A DNA stretch of 64,000 nt from Bigelowiella natans CCMP2755 (GCA_000320545.1 ADNK01002544.1:1-64000), one strand, 5' to 3'; shown: positions 23,941-38,393, numbered from the stretch's first letter. Made by a program: numbers and translations. Notes: generated from the letters alone by a model not told the origin.

Positions 23941-26088
23941 TCTCAGGAAACACAATCCAGATGCGAATATCACTGATAATGTACGTAAGAATGTAGTCAA
24001 TCATAAGAACAAAATACCACGTATTTGAGATGATGATGATGATGATGATGCTTTTAAAGCATGTTGTATAAAAAAACAAGTTGTACACATTGCTAGTCTA
24101 TTATTTTCTTATGTCTGTTTGTAACATATTTATCAACTTGCTCCTATTCTTTGATGTGTTTCTAAAGGACATATTTGGTTTATATCAACGTGGGTACGAA
24201 GACTTGATCATGGTAACACATTATTATTCTCTTGTAACTAGCAAATCATAGGTGCAGAAGTGTTTATCTCCCCATCATCCCTCCCCACTTTTATAACATG
24301 AGATTATCACCACCACCACAATTATCGTCATCATAATCATCATCATCACCACAATATTGAAACATAATATTGTCATTGTCATTAGACATCTGATGACCCC
24401 AAAAGCTTGGTTAAGAGAGCACGTGCAACGTTAGATTCTACCTATCATCAGACAAATGTCTTTAAGGTGATGATGCTGACGACTTTCTGTTAATGAATGA
24501 ATGAATGAATGAATGAATGTGTGTGTGTTTGTCTGTGGGGTTAGTGTGTTTGCTGATATAGCATTTGTGTTATATCACTCGATGTCCTACTAAGCAATGC
24601 AGTGGGTGGTGTTGTGGGGGGGGAAAGAGAAAGGAGTCAAGATTTACCATCGAGGAGGAGGAGGAGGAGGAGGAGGAGGAGGGGGGGGATCAAGGATTTA
24701 TCCATATTTCGCTAAGAGCGCTTTTGTGCTAACAAATCAAATAACCTGATTGTCTTCAATAAATTATTAGCACATCGATGCAGTTAATGAAGAACGTTTG
24801 AATGAAATGGGGATAATGGAACCTCTACCACCATCATTATCATCACTATCATCACAGAATAATACTACTGAGAATAAGAGGTAGTAACAGCAGAGACGAC
24901 GCATAGAGAGTAATATGCATAATAGTACAATGCTGTTAGCACCGCGATTTATGAAGTGATATTTTTTTATCTAGCTAGTAACGAAGAATAAATAAAATAA
25001 TAAAAAAGGCCTGGTAGTATGAGTATATGCATTTCTCAATTATTTATTTGAATATGGCAATAGCATCGGTCGTGTTTCAATAATTGTATACTTTCTCATC
25101 AATTCATCGTGATTCTAGGAATGAAACCAGGGGATTGCGTTTTGATGATTTCGAGAAGAGATTCTCACGATATTCCAAGAAGTAAGTAGGTTTTTTGACG
25201 AATAATTTGTATTGCACATACAAGTCTTTCATATTCATATGTAACGCATCGAATTATATTATCGAGACGCTGTAACCAGATGGTGTACGAGTCTATTTCT
25301 ACTTGTAAAATCATCATTTATTCATCTTTCTTCTTTTTATCTTGAGGTTACTATGTTGATTGATATCTTTAATACTGTCAGCTTTCCTTCATTTGGGGTT
25401 GTGGAGAGAATTGCCGGAAAAGAATCATCAAGTCATTCGAAATTAACGTTGATGATGATGTTTCTTGGGCATGAGTGAAAGAAACACTCAACATACTACT
25501 CTCTATTGATACACATAGTTGTTGATGGATTAAGAAGAAACACTCAACACTCAACATACTACTCTCTATTGATACACATAGTTGTTGATGGATTAAGAAG
25601 AAACACTCAACACAAATTCTACCAATACCGACTTGTTTGCGTTGTTCTTATTGATATATCTACTGGTGGTTGGTTTGGTGGTCAATCTGGTTATTGATAA
25701 TAGGCGGGTTACGTGGAACAAAGGATGGGATAGGTACCAACAAACACACGCACTATTACTATGATTCTTTTGTTTATCTTGACAGTTTCATGATCCTGTC
25801 TTTATAATGTGGTGGTTTGTTGTAAGGCAAAAACCTAATAATATCATTCATTGATTCATTATATCTCATCATCAAAAGGGTCCAAAGCAAGATTCCACAG
25901 TCCTTATGGTATAGCACTCTTCTCCAGGGAGGGAGAGGGGGGTGATGCTGCTAACGATGTGCAAAATGAGGACCTTGGAATAATGCTACTGACTGACAAC
26001 GCTGCACAAGTTATAAGGCGTATCGAAAAGGTGATGTTTCCCAGCAGCACCCTGCCTCCTAATCATATAGTTAAAGGAAAGAAAAGAG

Positions 26089-26136
<48 letters not shown>

Positions 26137-26625
26137 AGAGAGAGGGTTAAAATCTGTATATCCACCACTGATTTTACAAAAAATACATATTCTCTCACAA
26201 AGAAGGAAGGGAATCATGATCCAATCAACGTTTGACTGACGAATGTTGTTTTATAGTTGTGCACTATGCTAGCCTACACACACACATATTCATAAATTCT
26301 GTGATAAACCTTGCATAGTACTGTCCTTCAATGTTCATCAGCCTAAAAATAGTAAACTCACTTGTCGCATTTTGTCTTGTGTTACTCTGTGTGTGCTGAC
26401 GACCATTATTAGGATGGGATTGTTACTACATTAGCAGGAAGGAGAACAAAGAAAGGAGGGGGGTAGGATCATCATTCTCTTCAAACATTTCATCTACATT
26501 AGCATAGTAACATGCTAATAATTCATTGGTAATGTTATGTGTGCAGATATCGAGATGGACCGTTTTCTAACGCATTGTTTGGCGGTCTTAGTGGCATAAC
26601 AAGAGGAAGGTGCTAATTCTCATGA

Positions 26626-26662
<37 letters not shown>

Positions 26663-28932
26663 CTATTCATTTATATATTTGTGCGTGTGCATGTGCGTGT
26701 GTTTGGTTTTGTGGTTATTTTGGTGCTACTACTATGTCAGGAATAACGATGAGTTCTTCGTATGCGACTCTGGCAATTCTGTCATTCGAAAGCTCAACCT
26801 CAAGACAAAAGTGATATATTTGCGCATCAAACTAAATTCCTCTACTTCATCCTCTAAAACCCAATAATCTAACGTATTATTTCTTGTTTCTTCTTTGTTT
26901 TGTTTTTCGAAACGTTAGGAAGTCAGCACTTACTTCGGTATACCTGACTCAGTTGATAAGATGCATATCATAGCTATGAAGGTAGGGCAACTTAACATCT
27001 TACCTCGTCCTTATCGTCAAAACAATTCTTTTACTCAATATGATTTGCATCGTTCTTCTCGTAATCCCCCCCCTTCCCCCTCCCCCCAAAGAGAGAGAAG
27101 GGGGGGAGTGGCGGATAGTTCTCTTACACAACGGTGGTATTTCGTCGCATTGTTGTCCTGCTTGATAATGATTGACGATTCTAATTCGTGTTGTTGGTTG
27201 GTGGTTATAAGGGTTATTTGACGGCAGAGGATCAACGGTATCTTGGATTTGATAAGGAAGAAGAAGGAGGAGGAAGAGGAGGGTAATCTCAGATGATGCT
27301 TGGCCACGCATAAAGGAACTAATTCACTCGTCCATTCTTGTACTTTATGGCATGTGTTAATAATAGTTATAATAATAATCATCAACAATGCGTAAATTAG
27401 ATATAGAAGTGTAGCTCTCTAATTACAATAACACCGATGTGTGTGCTGCTAATTCCCTTTTTTTGGTTAATTCACAAGAAGATTATACTCTATGGAAAAG
27501 ATACAAGATTTTGGTAGTAGATATTGGTGTTAAACTAATCCATCAAATTCGATATTAAGATAGCTTAGTAGTCATACTTATTTTCTTCATGATCATATAC
27601 TTCGCATAATTATCAATTCCACATCACAGAAGATGTCCAGAGGGAATTTAACATCACACAGCAGTTGATAGCTCAAAAGCCAAAAGAAATGCTATTTCAC
27701 CCTGACGGTTAACTGCCTTCCTAACATTTCTTTGTAGTCAATTATTCAAATTTGCAATCCCTTTAGTGATTGTTTGTGTGTACTGCTCTTGATGGCAAGC
27801 AACTTGATTTGATGATGATGGTTCTGATTTCGCACAACACTCCTCTTTCCTCCTCCTCCTCCTCTTCCTCTTCCTCCTCCTCCTTGCAGGTGTTGCTTAT
27901 GGCTCTCACGATGGTTGGCTATACGTCAGTGACACATTGCACAACAGAATCGTCAAGGTGATAGAAATATTAGTTTGGCAAAGTAGAAGTAGCACAAGTT
28001 TGATCTCCAAGTATGTGCATGAATATACTATATCTTCTTATTGTTAATAACATTACAGCTCTGATAGTATTCTCCATCACAACAACAATCATATCTCTAT
28101 TTGAATAATTATATCTTAGATCAAGCCCCACAACGATGACGATCTCGATTATGGCTCGCATCTATACGATGTCGCAGGTTTTACCACCACATGCGGTGAT
28201 GTTGTTGTTGTTGTTGTTGTTGTCGTATTTGTGGGTGAATTTGAACCTCATCGTGTAACTGCATGGTTCCTTTAACGTTATAGTTATCGTAATAGCCATG
28301 TATGTTCTTTTACCGTGTCTGTATTTACCCTACTTAGGAGGATTGCTTGAAGGCACTAACGACGGTCCATCCAGTATAGCCAGGCAATACTGTGTGTGTG
28401 TGTGTGTCCTTATGTTGTTAATCGAAGAGAAGGAGCATGTTTGTTGTAAATAATAGTTGATTAGTAAGTATTTCAATATGAGCTAAGAAAATCCAACCGC
28501 CTCCTAATAATATATAAAGATGCTAACTTTAAGGCCTACTACTTCACTATCACTCTCTTCTACAACAAACAACAGGTTTCACTTTCCTCACGGAATTGCA
28601 TTCGGACCTAGGTATTCATTCTTTTCCCTCGTTGTTTTCCATCTTAACAACTTAAATTTTGCAATATCATCATCATCACTCATTTTAATACTACTACTAC
28701 TACTACTACTACTACTTGCATAATGGCAGCTACCCGAATGCTCCTAAAGATGAGGTCATATCGTCATTTCAATAAGGCAAAAGCAGATACGTAAAGCGTC
28801 TTATCACGATTTTTTGGGTGCATGATTACAAATACTGCCAGGTGTCATTGTACATATGCGACACGATGAATGATAAGATCCGCAAGTTAGATCTTAAAAA
28901 CGGCATCGTCACATCGGTAAGTATGATCTTTC

Positions 28933-28969
<37 letters not shown>

Positions 28970-29362
28970 CTACTTTTCAATTTAAAGTAACAGTATATAT
29001 AAAACATACTCATGTGTATGTAATATACAAAAACTACATATGTTTTAGATAACACAACCGACAGCTCCTGAGCAAATGATACACTCCTATAGCCTTAAGA
29101 ACAAACCAGGTGGTATTATTATGGTGCCAACACTTGCGACGATATCAGCAACAATAAGGAATTAGTAACATTGAGCAATTTTGTAGTTTTTGCTTTTATA
29201 GATGGTTCTTACATGATAATATTTGGGTATCATTTAGATTAAAATATAATTTTAATAATTATTTTCAATTCAGATGCATATAATAGTACACATACTCACA
29301 TTAGCTTCACATGAATGTGTGTGATATACACGTCCTTTGTGCGTGTGTATCTATATGCGTGC

Positions 29363-29407
<45 letters not shown>

Positions 29408-30276
29408 TAATGTTTGATTATGCAATATGGTTTGATGAATCTTCTCAGTTAGCAATATTTTGAGTGTTGCGGTTGATCCCGTATCTGCAAGGGTCTACTT
29501 CTCCAGAGAGCATTTTATGGTAAAAGCAGTTGTAGCAATAGCAATAGTAATAGTAGTAGTAGTAGTACTACGTCAATACCAGCAATATCAACAAACAGCA
29601 GCAGCAGCAAAACAGATATGCGAATAAAACGATTACGCGCGCGCACACTCACGCACACAAAGAGAGAGAGAGAGAGCGAGAGAGAGAGAGACGGTTGATA
29701 TTATATTATTCTACATCAGCAGCTGATGTGTGATTTAGTTATTCATATAGACAGTCTTAATACACTGCATTTGAGCTGTTTCTGACTTTGTGTCTGTCGC
29801 GTATTGGTGTTGATATCTATCATCTGTTTGAATTGTTTCTAATATTAATACACTACTACATTCTTTAAAGGCTCTTTATTCCGTTTGTCATGATGGTAAC
29901 AATCTGAACATAATTGCTGGAAATCAAGAGGTGTGAGCACTGTCTTGCATCAGTGTGATGCCATTTTCAGTGTAAATTGAATAATAACATTTGTGTGTGA
30001 TTTGTGTTTTCTATGGTATTGCAAGTAGGGCATGATGTATTGATATGTGTGTATAATGGTATAATAACGATGATGATGATGATGACAATGATGACAATGT
30101 TTAGGTTGGGGGAAATGAAGTAGGAGAGAGTAATGAAGCGATGTTTACTTCTCCTTGGTATTATCTTGCCCAATAACTACAAAAACATTAGTTACATATT
30201 TCATCAAAATGCATCTTGATTTATCTTAACATCGATGTGATTTCACGTTCATGCACACACACACACACATAATAAC

Positions 30277-30316
<40 letters not shown>

Positions 30317-30588
30317 TTGCTGTATTGCTATGTATATTTACCAAAGGATTTGTACACAGTTGATGAGTTTAAAATGTAGTTGTTAGAGGAATATTTAACG
30401 AAGGCTGAATTGTGAGTCTTTGTATTGTCGTTCTTTGACGTGTATTTTGTGTTATATGCGTATATTAGTGGGATTGCATTAAATACAAGGCAGCATTCAT
30501 TGTTTATCTGTGACGGGGGAAATCAAGACTTAAAGGTTATCAAATCATGCGCGTGTGTATCTTTATTTTTCTCGATCTTTTTCCTCCT

Positions 30589-30656
<68 letters not shown>

Positions 30657-30670
30657 GCTTACTAACTCAA

Positions 30671-30707
<37 letters not shown>

Positions 30708-31310
30708 ATTGATATATTTAAGTATATATGTATATAAAACAAGAATGAAGAACATGATGTGTATGTATACTTGTTTATACCCAGGTTTTGAGGCTGCATA
30801 GAAATACAAAGGTATGATTACCAGAACATACCAACAATTTGGTGGTGGTGGGGGTGGTGCTGAGGAGGAGGAGGAGGAGAATGAGATTGATAGTTTTTGC
30901 TTTTTTTTGGTATCAACGATAGGCAAATATTTGGAGTGATTGTAGTCTAATGTGTATTCATATTAAATGTGTTTGCTATACTATATTATATCCAAAAGGA
31001 AATATATCAAGCTGCAGCTTCTGTGGTATCTTCTCCATCCACAGCATTGCATGATAATAATGATGGCAGTGGGGAGGACACCGGTTCTCTCTCAGAAAAT
31101 CAAATGGAAGAAATACATCAGGTAGATAACCACACAAAGATTTTAATCTTAATTATGAGTAACAATAAACTACTTGCAAAATATGATCTTCAATTAAGCA
31201 GCTTTGAATCAATTTGTGATGTTGCTCTGTGTTATGATCAGATGGCTGATATAATGAAGGCAATGCACAACGCAACCATGGACTCTTCCAATGATCTAAA
31301 GCGGCCTTGA
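21642..31310 (+). CDS. NHL-repeat protein, 35 exons, ~900 residues
   Basis: Exons in phase: 21642-21900, 22155-22291, 22378-22419, 22617-22673, 22755-22786, 22880-22932, 23137-23311, 23647-23733, 23947-23980, 24168-24212, 24386-24466, 24771-24880, 25119-25181, 25382-25431, 25879-26030, 26413-26462, 26547-26609, 26741-26810, 26919-26981, 27212-27282, 27479-27513, 27630-27707, 27890-27957, 28120-28177, 28338-28383, 28576-28611, 28730-28754, 28842-28916, 29049-29109, 29449-29519, 29871-29930, 30105-30157, 30469-30535, 30785-30811, 30999-31310. The start is 21642 or the in-frame Met at 21723, where a hydrophobic stretch could be a signal peptide. The first half is helical and charged. The second half carries beta-propeller NHL units: FHSPYGIAL, VTTLAGR...YRDGPFSNALF, FFVCDSGNSVIRKL, FHPDGVAY...LYVSDTLHNRIVK, FHFPHGIAFGP, LYICDTMNDKIRKL, FTSPCGIAL. 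A protein-interaction scaffold is the usual role of such propellers. Several exons are only 25-36 nt. Confidence 0.8.
21928..22035 (+). repeat. 54-bp tandem duplication in intron 1 of the NHL gene
   Basis: AATACTGTGAGTTTGTGTTT and the rest of the unit occur twice with no visible difference (21928 and 21982), suggesting a recent duplication. Confidence 0.9.
25489..25614 (+). repeat. 63-bp tandem duplication in an NHL-gene intron
   Basis: CAACATACTACTCTCTATTG and the following block through TTGATGGATTAAGAAGAAAC repeat with a 63-bp period. The copies are almost identical, and the intron is flanked by exons 14 and 15. Confidence 0.85.
28384..28575 (+). other. GC-AG intron in the NHL gene
   Basis: Exon 25 ends GCCAG and the next bases are GCAATA, so the donor dinucleotide is GC. 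The acceptor is CAACAACAG before GTTTCAC. Only this join keeps the NHL reading (GPSSIA then RFHFPHGIAF) in frame. Confidence 0.7.
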
Positions 31311-31959
31311 AGTAGTTACAACGATGAAGAAGAGGAGGACGATAAAAACAATGAGTATTATAATGTAATGAATTATGAAGAAGAAAACAATGATTATGAT
31401 TATGATGAGATCTCAAACTAATTACAATTTATGATAGCGACCCTTTAAATGATAATGTATTCGAAAGAACCATTTCAATTTAAATTTACATATAAAATGC
31501 CTTGCTCAGTAGATGATAACATGTTTAAGGAGGTTTCACATAATCAATGCAACAATTGCAACAATTGCAATGGATGATCTCTATTCCCCTATACAGACAG
31601 AATCGAATGATCTGTCATCTAATGCTAGTTATAGTTATCTGGAAAACGCATTATGTGAAGAATGATGCCGTATACTTTACATACTAAGTACGTTTGATCA
31701 GTATCTGCACGCAAATCGTATATTTTTGTGAATCTACAGTAAGGCATTATTATCGGCCTCGCTATTTCTCACTACTTAGCTGTTGGCCATGCTTTATACC
31801 GCTTGCGATTTCCGTGCGTTGTGCATGTACTTACACATTTTAACGACTTCAATGTTTTGTCGTACTATTATGAGATCAAATGCATTGCAAAGTTTGACCA
31901 ATTGCGCTAGTACATTGATGTTCGCACGAATGTGATTTGTGGATATTATGCATGGATGG

Positions 31960-32222
31960 AGTACTAGAGTAAAAGATTCATGAAGCCAGCTGCACATATG
32001 TACGTTGACAATGCAGGAAAAAGAGCTTGCACCGCTGCGCCAAAATAAGCACGATATGACCGACCAAATTGCGCAATGCTTTCACATGCATGCAACACAT
32101 GATACCGGACATAAACAGACACAACTTGAGCTCTGTAGCCGCTGCTTTGCATAGCTACATTAGGACGACTATTGGAAAATTTTAAACATTTCATTATACA
32201 TCCCTCTTACACGTTGTTAGCA
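31960..32222 (+). mobile_element. Third copy of the LINE tail plus inverted-repeat end
   Basis: GCTGCTTTGCATAGCTACAT followed by TAGGACGACTATTGGAAAAT matches 3541-3580 closely. The upstream words GCTTTCACATGCATGCAACA and CATGATACCGGACATAAACA match the decayed LINE 3' end in order. No partner inverted arm was found nearby. Confidence 0.65.
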
Positions 32223-32239
32223 CTCTAATTACTATTTTC

Positions 32240-32370
32240 AGTGCACACATGGGAGGATGATAGACATGTAATATAATACATATATAATATATAATATACA
32301 TAGTATTACTGTGTTTATTATGGGGGTGCATGACAATAGACTCGAGTCTATTGTCATGCATGTGTGCACT
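32240..32370. repeat. Nested inverted repeat with a perfect 34-bp palindrome
   Basis: AGTGCACACATG at 32240-32251 is the exact reverse complement of 32359-32370. Between them, 32327-32360 is a perfect palindrome centred on CTCGAG with arms TGCATGACAATAGA. The unit lies just after the third LINE/inverted-repeat fragment. Confidence 0.9.
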
Positions 32371-32861
32371 TATTCCAGCCGTCGTTCAAGTCATTATACG
32401 TTAATGTTTATGATGTAAGGAACAAATTGCGCCGCAATTTTCATTGATTCCTTTAGACCACAATGATTCATGTATCATATTTAATACATGTTAATACATG
32501 CTGTGTTTACTGTGTCTATAGCCAACATTTGACTGATGCTAAGTCCAGTACCTATACCTATCTCCATTGTATGCATATTTTCACGTGAAGTTTGGCTTCG
32601 TTTTTTATTGTGGAATCGAGAGGTGATAAAAATAGTAACGCCAAGCACGCTACAACTCATACACGACATCTACTATTTGCGCGAGACAAATAATATATGA
32701 ATAATTACAATTACAATGTTGGACATTCATAAAAAACTGTAAAAATAAAGCAATAAATACTGAGGAGATATGTGAGGAGAAATTCATTTATTGATCTGTC
32801 TTACATATCCAGTACATTGTAATTTATACAATTAGAGTTACTACTTTTTTGCTTTGAACTA

Positions 32862-33554
32862 CTATATGTTGACGATAGTATCTTGATGATCATCATCTCC
32901 TAAATGATCTTGGTTGTCGTCGTATGTGTGAGGCCGATGATGGGATTTCTGCTGAAGTTGACGCATTTCTATCGCACGATCTTTCTTCTCCGTTGTTGCA
33001 GGCATCACCACTAAAGTAGGCCCTCTGTTGTGCTGATATTACATATGAAAATGAATGACAAACAACGAATTATCAGGCGGTGGCCCGACACAACTACACG
33101 CACTCATTAGCAAAAACGATAATCAATCCATCGGCATTTAAGTCTTATTATACGTTTCCGGTGCCAACTGAAGAGATGCGCGCGTCTAGCGGCAATGGCT
33201 CTTTACACATCACGCTCATGTCTTTGAAGTCATACCTAGTAATTGTTATGAACGATTGCTTCTTATAAGAAATCTAGAGATAAATAGAAAGATTGAGAGA
33301 GAGGGAGAGAGAGAGACTCGCTCTTGCATGATCTTATCGTTCGAAGTTTGATAATTAAAACATTAAGATCCTACGCTTTGAATTGCACGGAAGGTGTTGG
33401 CTGGCGGTGCAAACGATTAGCATTGTCAAAATGATGATCCTATATGAGGGGGAGAAAGATGGTATAAAAGAGGTAAAAGACATGAATCCATGCAAAAACT
33501 TTATTAAAGACATACTTATAAATAAACCTTTTTTAAAATTCATGTACGTGAGCA

Positions 33555-33588
<34 letters not shown>

Positions 33589-34387
33589 ATTATGTAAATG
33601 TATGATCAATTAATAATGACACTTCTATATTTTCAGAGACAAATTAAATTCCTTGAGTACCATATAGAATATTATTAAGTTGTCTTCGTTTGAACCGATA
33701 TAATTCTTTTTTGTGCTTAGCATACTTGTTATTGCTTTTATTGTTTCTGTTGTTATTGTTATTGTTGTTGTTGCTGCTGCTGCTGCAAGAAATTGTCTCT
33801 ATATCTTTGAATGGATCATTAGAAATCACCGTGTTTCCACCGCTTTTAAATATTCGATCACTTAAAGGCGATTGATTTCCAGGCTTCATGATGCGGCTCA
33901 TATTCTTCATTCGATACGCTTTATATTGCATGGATGGACTCCTATTCAAAACAAAACACATGGCGCGTATCTTCATATCAATATTTTCTTTATAGGTTGT
34001 GTGGAGTGATGGGCATTAAATGAAAGTGTGTGTACAACTCTGTGGAGAGAATTAGTTGCAATATCTTCAAAATGAAAGAAATTCGAGGTACTACTTGAAA
34101 TGGTTTAGATGGGGATTTCCGCTATTAGCACCGCCTGGCTTATGGTCATCGTCTTGACCACTGTAATGATGTGGAGATACTGCCAACACGCTTGAGAGTT
34201 CAGATGAATGAAGCCTAGCATGACGATTGAAACGACTCTCTTGAATGTTCGAATGCATTGCTGATGCCATTGGAGATGGAGACACCTCTCCTTGAACAAC
34301 TCCCACACTGCATAGTATTGTACACGATATAGCAGCAAAAATGAGAAGAAGAATCAGCATTTGATGAGTATTTATGTGTATGTTCAT
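32862..34387 (-). CDS. Small secreted protein, five exons
   Basis: Exons on minus: 34387-34095 (signal peptide MLILLLIFAAISCTILC region, then Ser/His-rich), 33941-33661 (basic, with a poly-Asn stretch from a GTT microsatellite), about 33436-33375, 33235-33154 and 33032-32862 (His/Asp-rich end, TAG stop). The junctions 1-2, 3-4 and 4-5 are phase-consistent. Exon 2 to exon 3 is off by one base with the obvious donor, so a small exon or another donor is missing. No family was recognised. It follows the giant surface-protein gene in the same orientation. Confidence 0.5.
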
Positions 34388-34566
34388 CGTTCATTTTTGT
34401 CTATCTAAAATATATGGTCAGCATTTTCCCAGCAGCAGCCTATTTCATGGATTAATTGAATGATAATAGCGACACTAGTTCTAATCTTTCTTTATTGATT
34501 GAATGATAATAACGACCCTAGCTCTGATCTTTCTTAGGATAGATACTTAATCATACTCACTGCGCG

Positions 34567-34606
<40 letters not shown>

Positions 34607-34607
<1 letters not shown>

Positions 34608-37600
34608 TAACATACATGCCAGTAGAGGCACCTGTTATCTGAAGAAGCATGGGACCTCAAATTGCCTCTAATAGGTTGTTGCTGCTGATTACGCATTACT
34701 TGATGACGCTGCTGTTGATGTGATTGGTGCCGCGTTTTACTAGCATGATCCGGGTCAAATATTCCATGGAAGTCACTCAATTTGAGTCCTCGCAGGTGAT
34801 CTGTTCTACGATGTCCTGTACCACATATGGAGTGGCTGCAAGTCCTTGCTATTCCCTCACAACAACAAAGGATGTTTGGAGTGCTGGTAGATGACTGGGC
34901 AAGTGGACCTGTAAAGGAAAAGAAAAAAATGCCACCACCAACAACAATGGTATAAATTGAATGCTTAAGGAAGCAACAGCCTTTTTGCTTAAAGCGGACT
35001 ACAAATATTGAAAAGAATAAACTTTTCAAAATCAATTGTTACCTTGAAAATGATTCTTTTCCTTGGTACCTTTACTGGATTTGGCTTGACCTGCTCGGTG
35101 TCTAGCAGGTCTAAAAGAGCCTCTTGTAATCTGTAAGCCCCCCACGATAACTGGGTTCTCCGAGCCATCCACCGGGACATTTGGATTAGTTGTGGATGTT
35201 CCCTTATTATGGTGAATAAATGTTTAGCAACGTGTACGACTTCTATTATTTGATATATCTGAAACACGTTTTCAACTCTGTTTCTTTTTTTCTTATTCGT
35301 CAGCGTGTCTTTCTCACCGTCTTCACCTTTGAGTCGCCACTATCTTTCATCTCTCGTACAACCTTTGTTATTTCAAAAACATAATATGTTGTTATACCGT
35401 AATATTCTGTGGTACATATACATATATGTTGGCGTGCAAATTCTAGTACTTGAAGATGGTAATTACGATAGCTTGTCTTTTTCTATACTTAAAACATACT
35501 GAATTTGTGCTTTGCGTCGAGAATTTATGTTTGGCGTGATTTTCTTGTAAAACCGCCAGAGCATTAGCTCCCCCAACTGGAAGTTAATGTGAAAATACAA
35601 AAGAAATCAATAAGACGCCATAGGAACAAATGGATTTGAATGAAAGCATTTCAAGTCATGCTTGTCTGGTTATTGATCTATAGATGGAGATGTTACTAGT
35701 AGCAATTAATTTTCACATTGATTTCGTAATAGAATCATACCACTGTTTTTCAGTCTTGTGGGGCGTCTAGACCTTGAGGATGCTTTCCGTTGCATCATCT
35801 CCACAACCTTACTCTTACTGTTCTCATCACTTATCATTTTCATTGCTTGGAATGATGTGAGAGACCCAATCGAATCCTACAGAGAAATGTGGTGTACACA
35901 AGGGTTATGATTATTGTTATCATTATTGGAATATATCGTGAGAGACACACATTTTCCAATCAAAGGTTCAACTACAACATCCCATCCTCAACCACATAAG
36001 AAGACGTGCTTTTTGCCTCACACACTACACTCAGCAAATCCACGCACAATACAATTTGACTACATGAACGGTCAAATCCTTCAAGCTTCGAATCGAAGTC
36101 GATCTGATCAGGTATAATTATTTTTTAACTATAAACAACAACTTCCAAGCTATAACACGACTTTATTTAATTCGTAATGCCGACAGATGCCAACAAATAT
36201 CTATTCCTAACACGTAATAGTGAAAAGGTAATTCTCACCCTGATCCAAATGAACCAGGCAGCAATATGTGCATCTGAAAAGCATAAAGTAGTGTCGGGAC
36301 GGCATTTATGATGCTTAGAGCGGCCATAGATGCCTCCTCAGGATAAACGCAGATCTAATTGGTCATTGTAATTTAAGGAGTTAGATACGAACGAAGAAAT
36401 GATCAATCAACACTGAAATATCGAGAAGAGTAGCTCCAATATGATTTATTTTTATTCCTCTTTAGAGTAGGTTAGTACGCATTCGATATATTATGAATGT
36501 AATAAAGATGAAATGAAAGTGTATATCATGGTAATTTATCTGTCTTTGTACTATGCATTCAAACTACAATACTATTCATCTGTGTTTTGCAATGTACGCA
36601 TAATTTTCGTTGTTTATACCCATATCAGACTGAAAAGGACCCAGAAACAATCATCTCCCAGCTTGAGCAGTGTCAGTTTCAGAGCTCCTCTTGATGGAAG
36701 ATTGATACCACCTTCATAAACCCAAAACACGTATAACTTAATTTAGTTTTCAATCCAAAAAGAGTAGTAAAGAGGAAATCATATATCAGTGTGCTGTGTT
36801 TAGCTTCACTACTATTAGCCAATCTTAAAACTAATATTCAGGACTACGAAACTGCACAAATTCACGCACACAATCGCAAACATCACGCTAAATATACCTC
36901 CAAGAGTAGAATATCTCCATGGAAAGAAAGCTAACGCATCAGGCGTAAACATGCATAGAACTGCACACGTGATCCCCGAAAATGTGAGAATATCCTCGAA
37001 TATGATGTAGCTCCGGGCCAGATTGTGGTACATTATGCTGATGAAACTACCAACAACAATAACAACACGTACACTAAGCCATTCGGCATGTCCCACATTA
37101 TCATAATTACAGCCAGAATTGTCATCATATCATCATCATACGAAACTCCTTCCTATCATTGTTGGCACCTACCCGATCAAATATGTAACCCTTGGAATAA
37201 CGAAACCAAACATGGCGAGGATGAAAAATGCTGGTGACATCTTGTACAAAAGCAAGGCCACAGCCAGGTTGAAAATCGCCCCGATAGCACTCCAAAGAAC
37301 AACAACCATCTCTGCAGACTAGAAATATTATCACGTAAAATTACAAAAATAATTAGAAGTCATCTAATTTCGATAACATTGTTTAACGAATGTTAATCTA
37401 CAACAATACTATTTTGTATTCGTCAAGTATGCTGTTCAGTATACCCCGACGATGTTGTTTGGAAGACTCGCTTTTGCGGCTAGAAGCACGAAAAAAGTAA
37501 TGGCTCCGATGAATAGTCCCGTCAGCAACAATACCAACTCTTCTTCTGTTAGATTCTCATCTTCAACTTGAGAATTTGATCCAAAGTTTCCCGGTTGTAC

Positions 37601-38353
37601 CAACGTAACGCCTTCTACTAATGGAGTTCCATACCTAATAAAAAGGCAAACAACTGATGATGAAGTATTCTTGTAGAGATGAAGTCTGGAGAGCCAAAAC
37701 CAGATGCATAGTAATAATCTAAAAGGTTGAAGAGAAGAAAAACATTTCTGTGTGGATACACTGCTATCGTGTCGTCGCTCTGGTTTTATTCAAACATACA
37801 CAACATCTACCTTTCTTGAGAAAAACCGTTTTCAGAGCTAAAAACCCCCGAGATACTTGCAGGAGTTTGCAATTTCCTTGCGAATTCACTGGCTTTGATC
37901 TGCTGCTGCTCTAGTGATATTGAATGGCTCGTGCCAGCTGCAGAACTATCCTCTTCCCCAACGAAATCTACACTTGCAGCTACTAGAACACTGCCGCATG
38001 CCAACGATAATTCAACGGCTGTATAGGTAAAAGGATGATAATAGTTACTTTTCGAATAGACACCAAAATAGCAGACGACGCTCATGCACATACATCTTGT
38101 GAATATGTGTTTATGCCGTATCTGCTCACTTTAATAACTTCATCACCTTCAATTGGCACAGAGGCACTATTAGCAATAGCTAAAGTAACATTTTCCCTCA
38201 AATTCTGAGCCGATGAGGGTGTGACAAGAACCACGCATGATAAATTAGGGAAGGAAGCTTCGAACGACACGGAAAAACCTGTTGAAAAATATATTTCATC
38301 AGAATGAGAAATAGCAAACCTACAACTAATATCATATGCAAATGAGTGAGAAG

Positions 38354-38393
<40 letters not shown>

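Noticed and set aside
34250-34265. GTTCGAAT words as a tRNA B-box
   Set aside because: No matching A-box or cloverleaf arms nearby; no tRNA supported anywhere in the window.
35914-36119. Plus-strand exon pair (35914-36116 joined to 36631-36696) ending in a stop
   Set aside because: It is phase-consistent on plus, but overlaps exons 14 and 16 of the giant minus-strand gene, whose long chain of matched phases is stronger.
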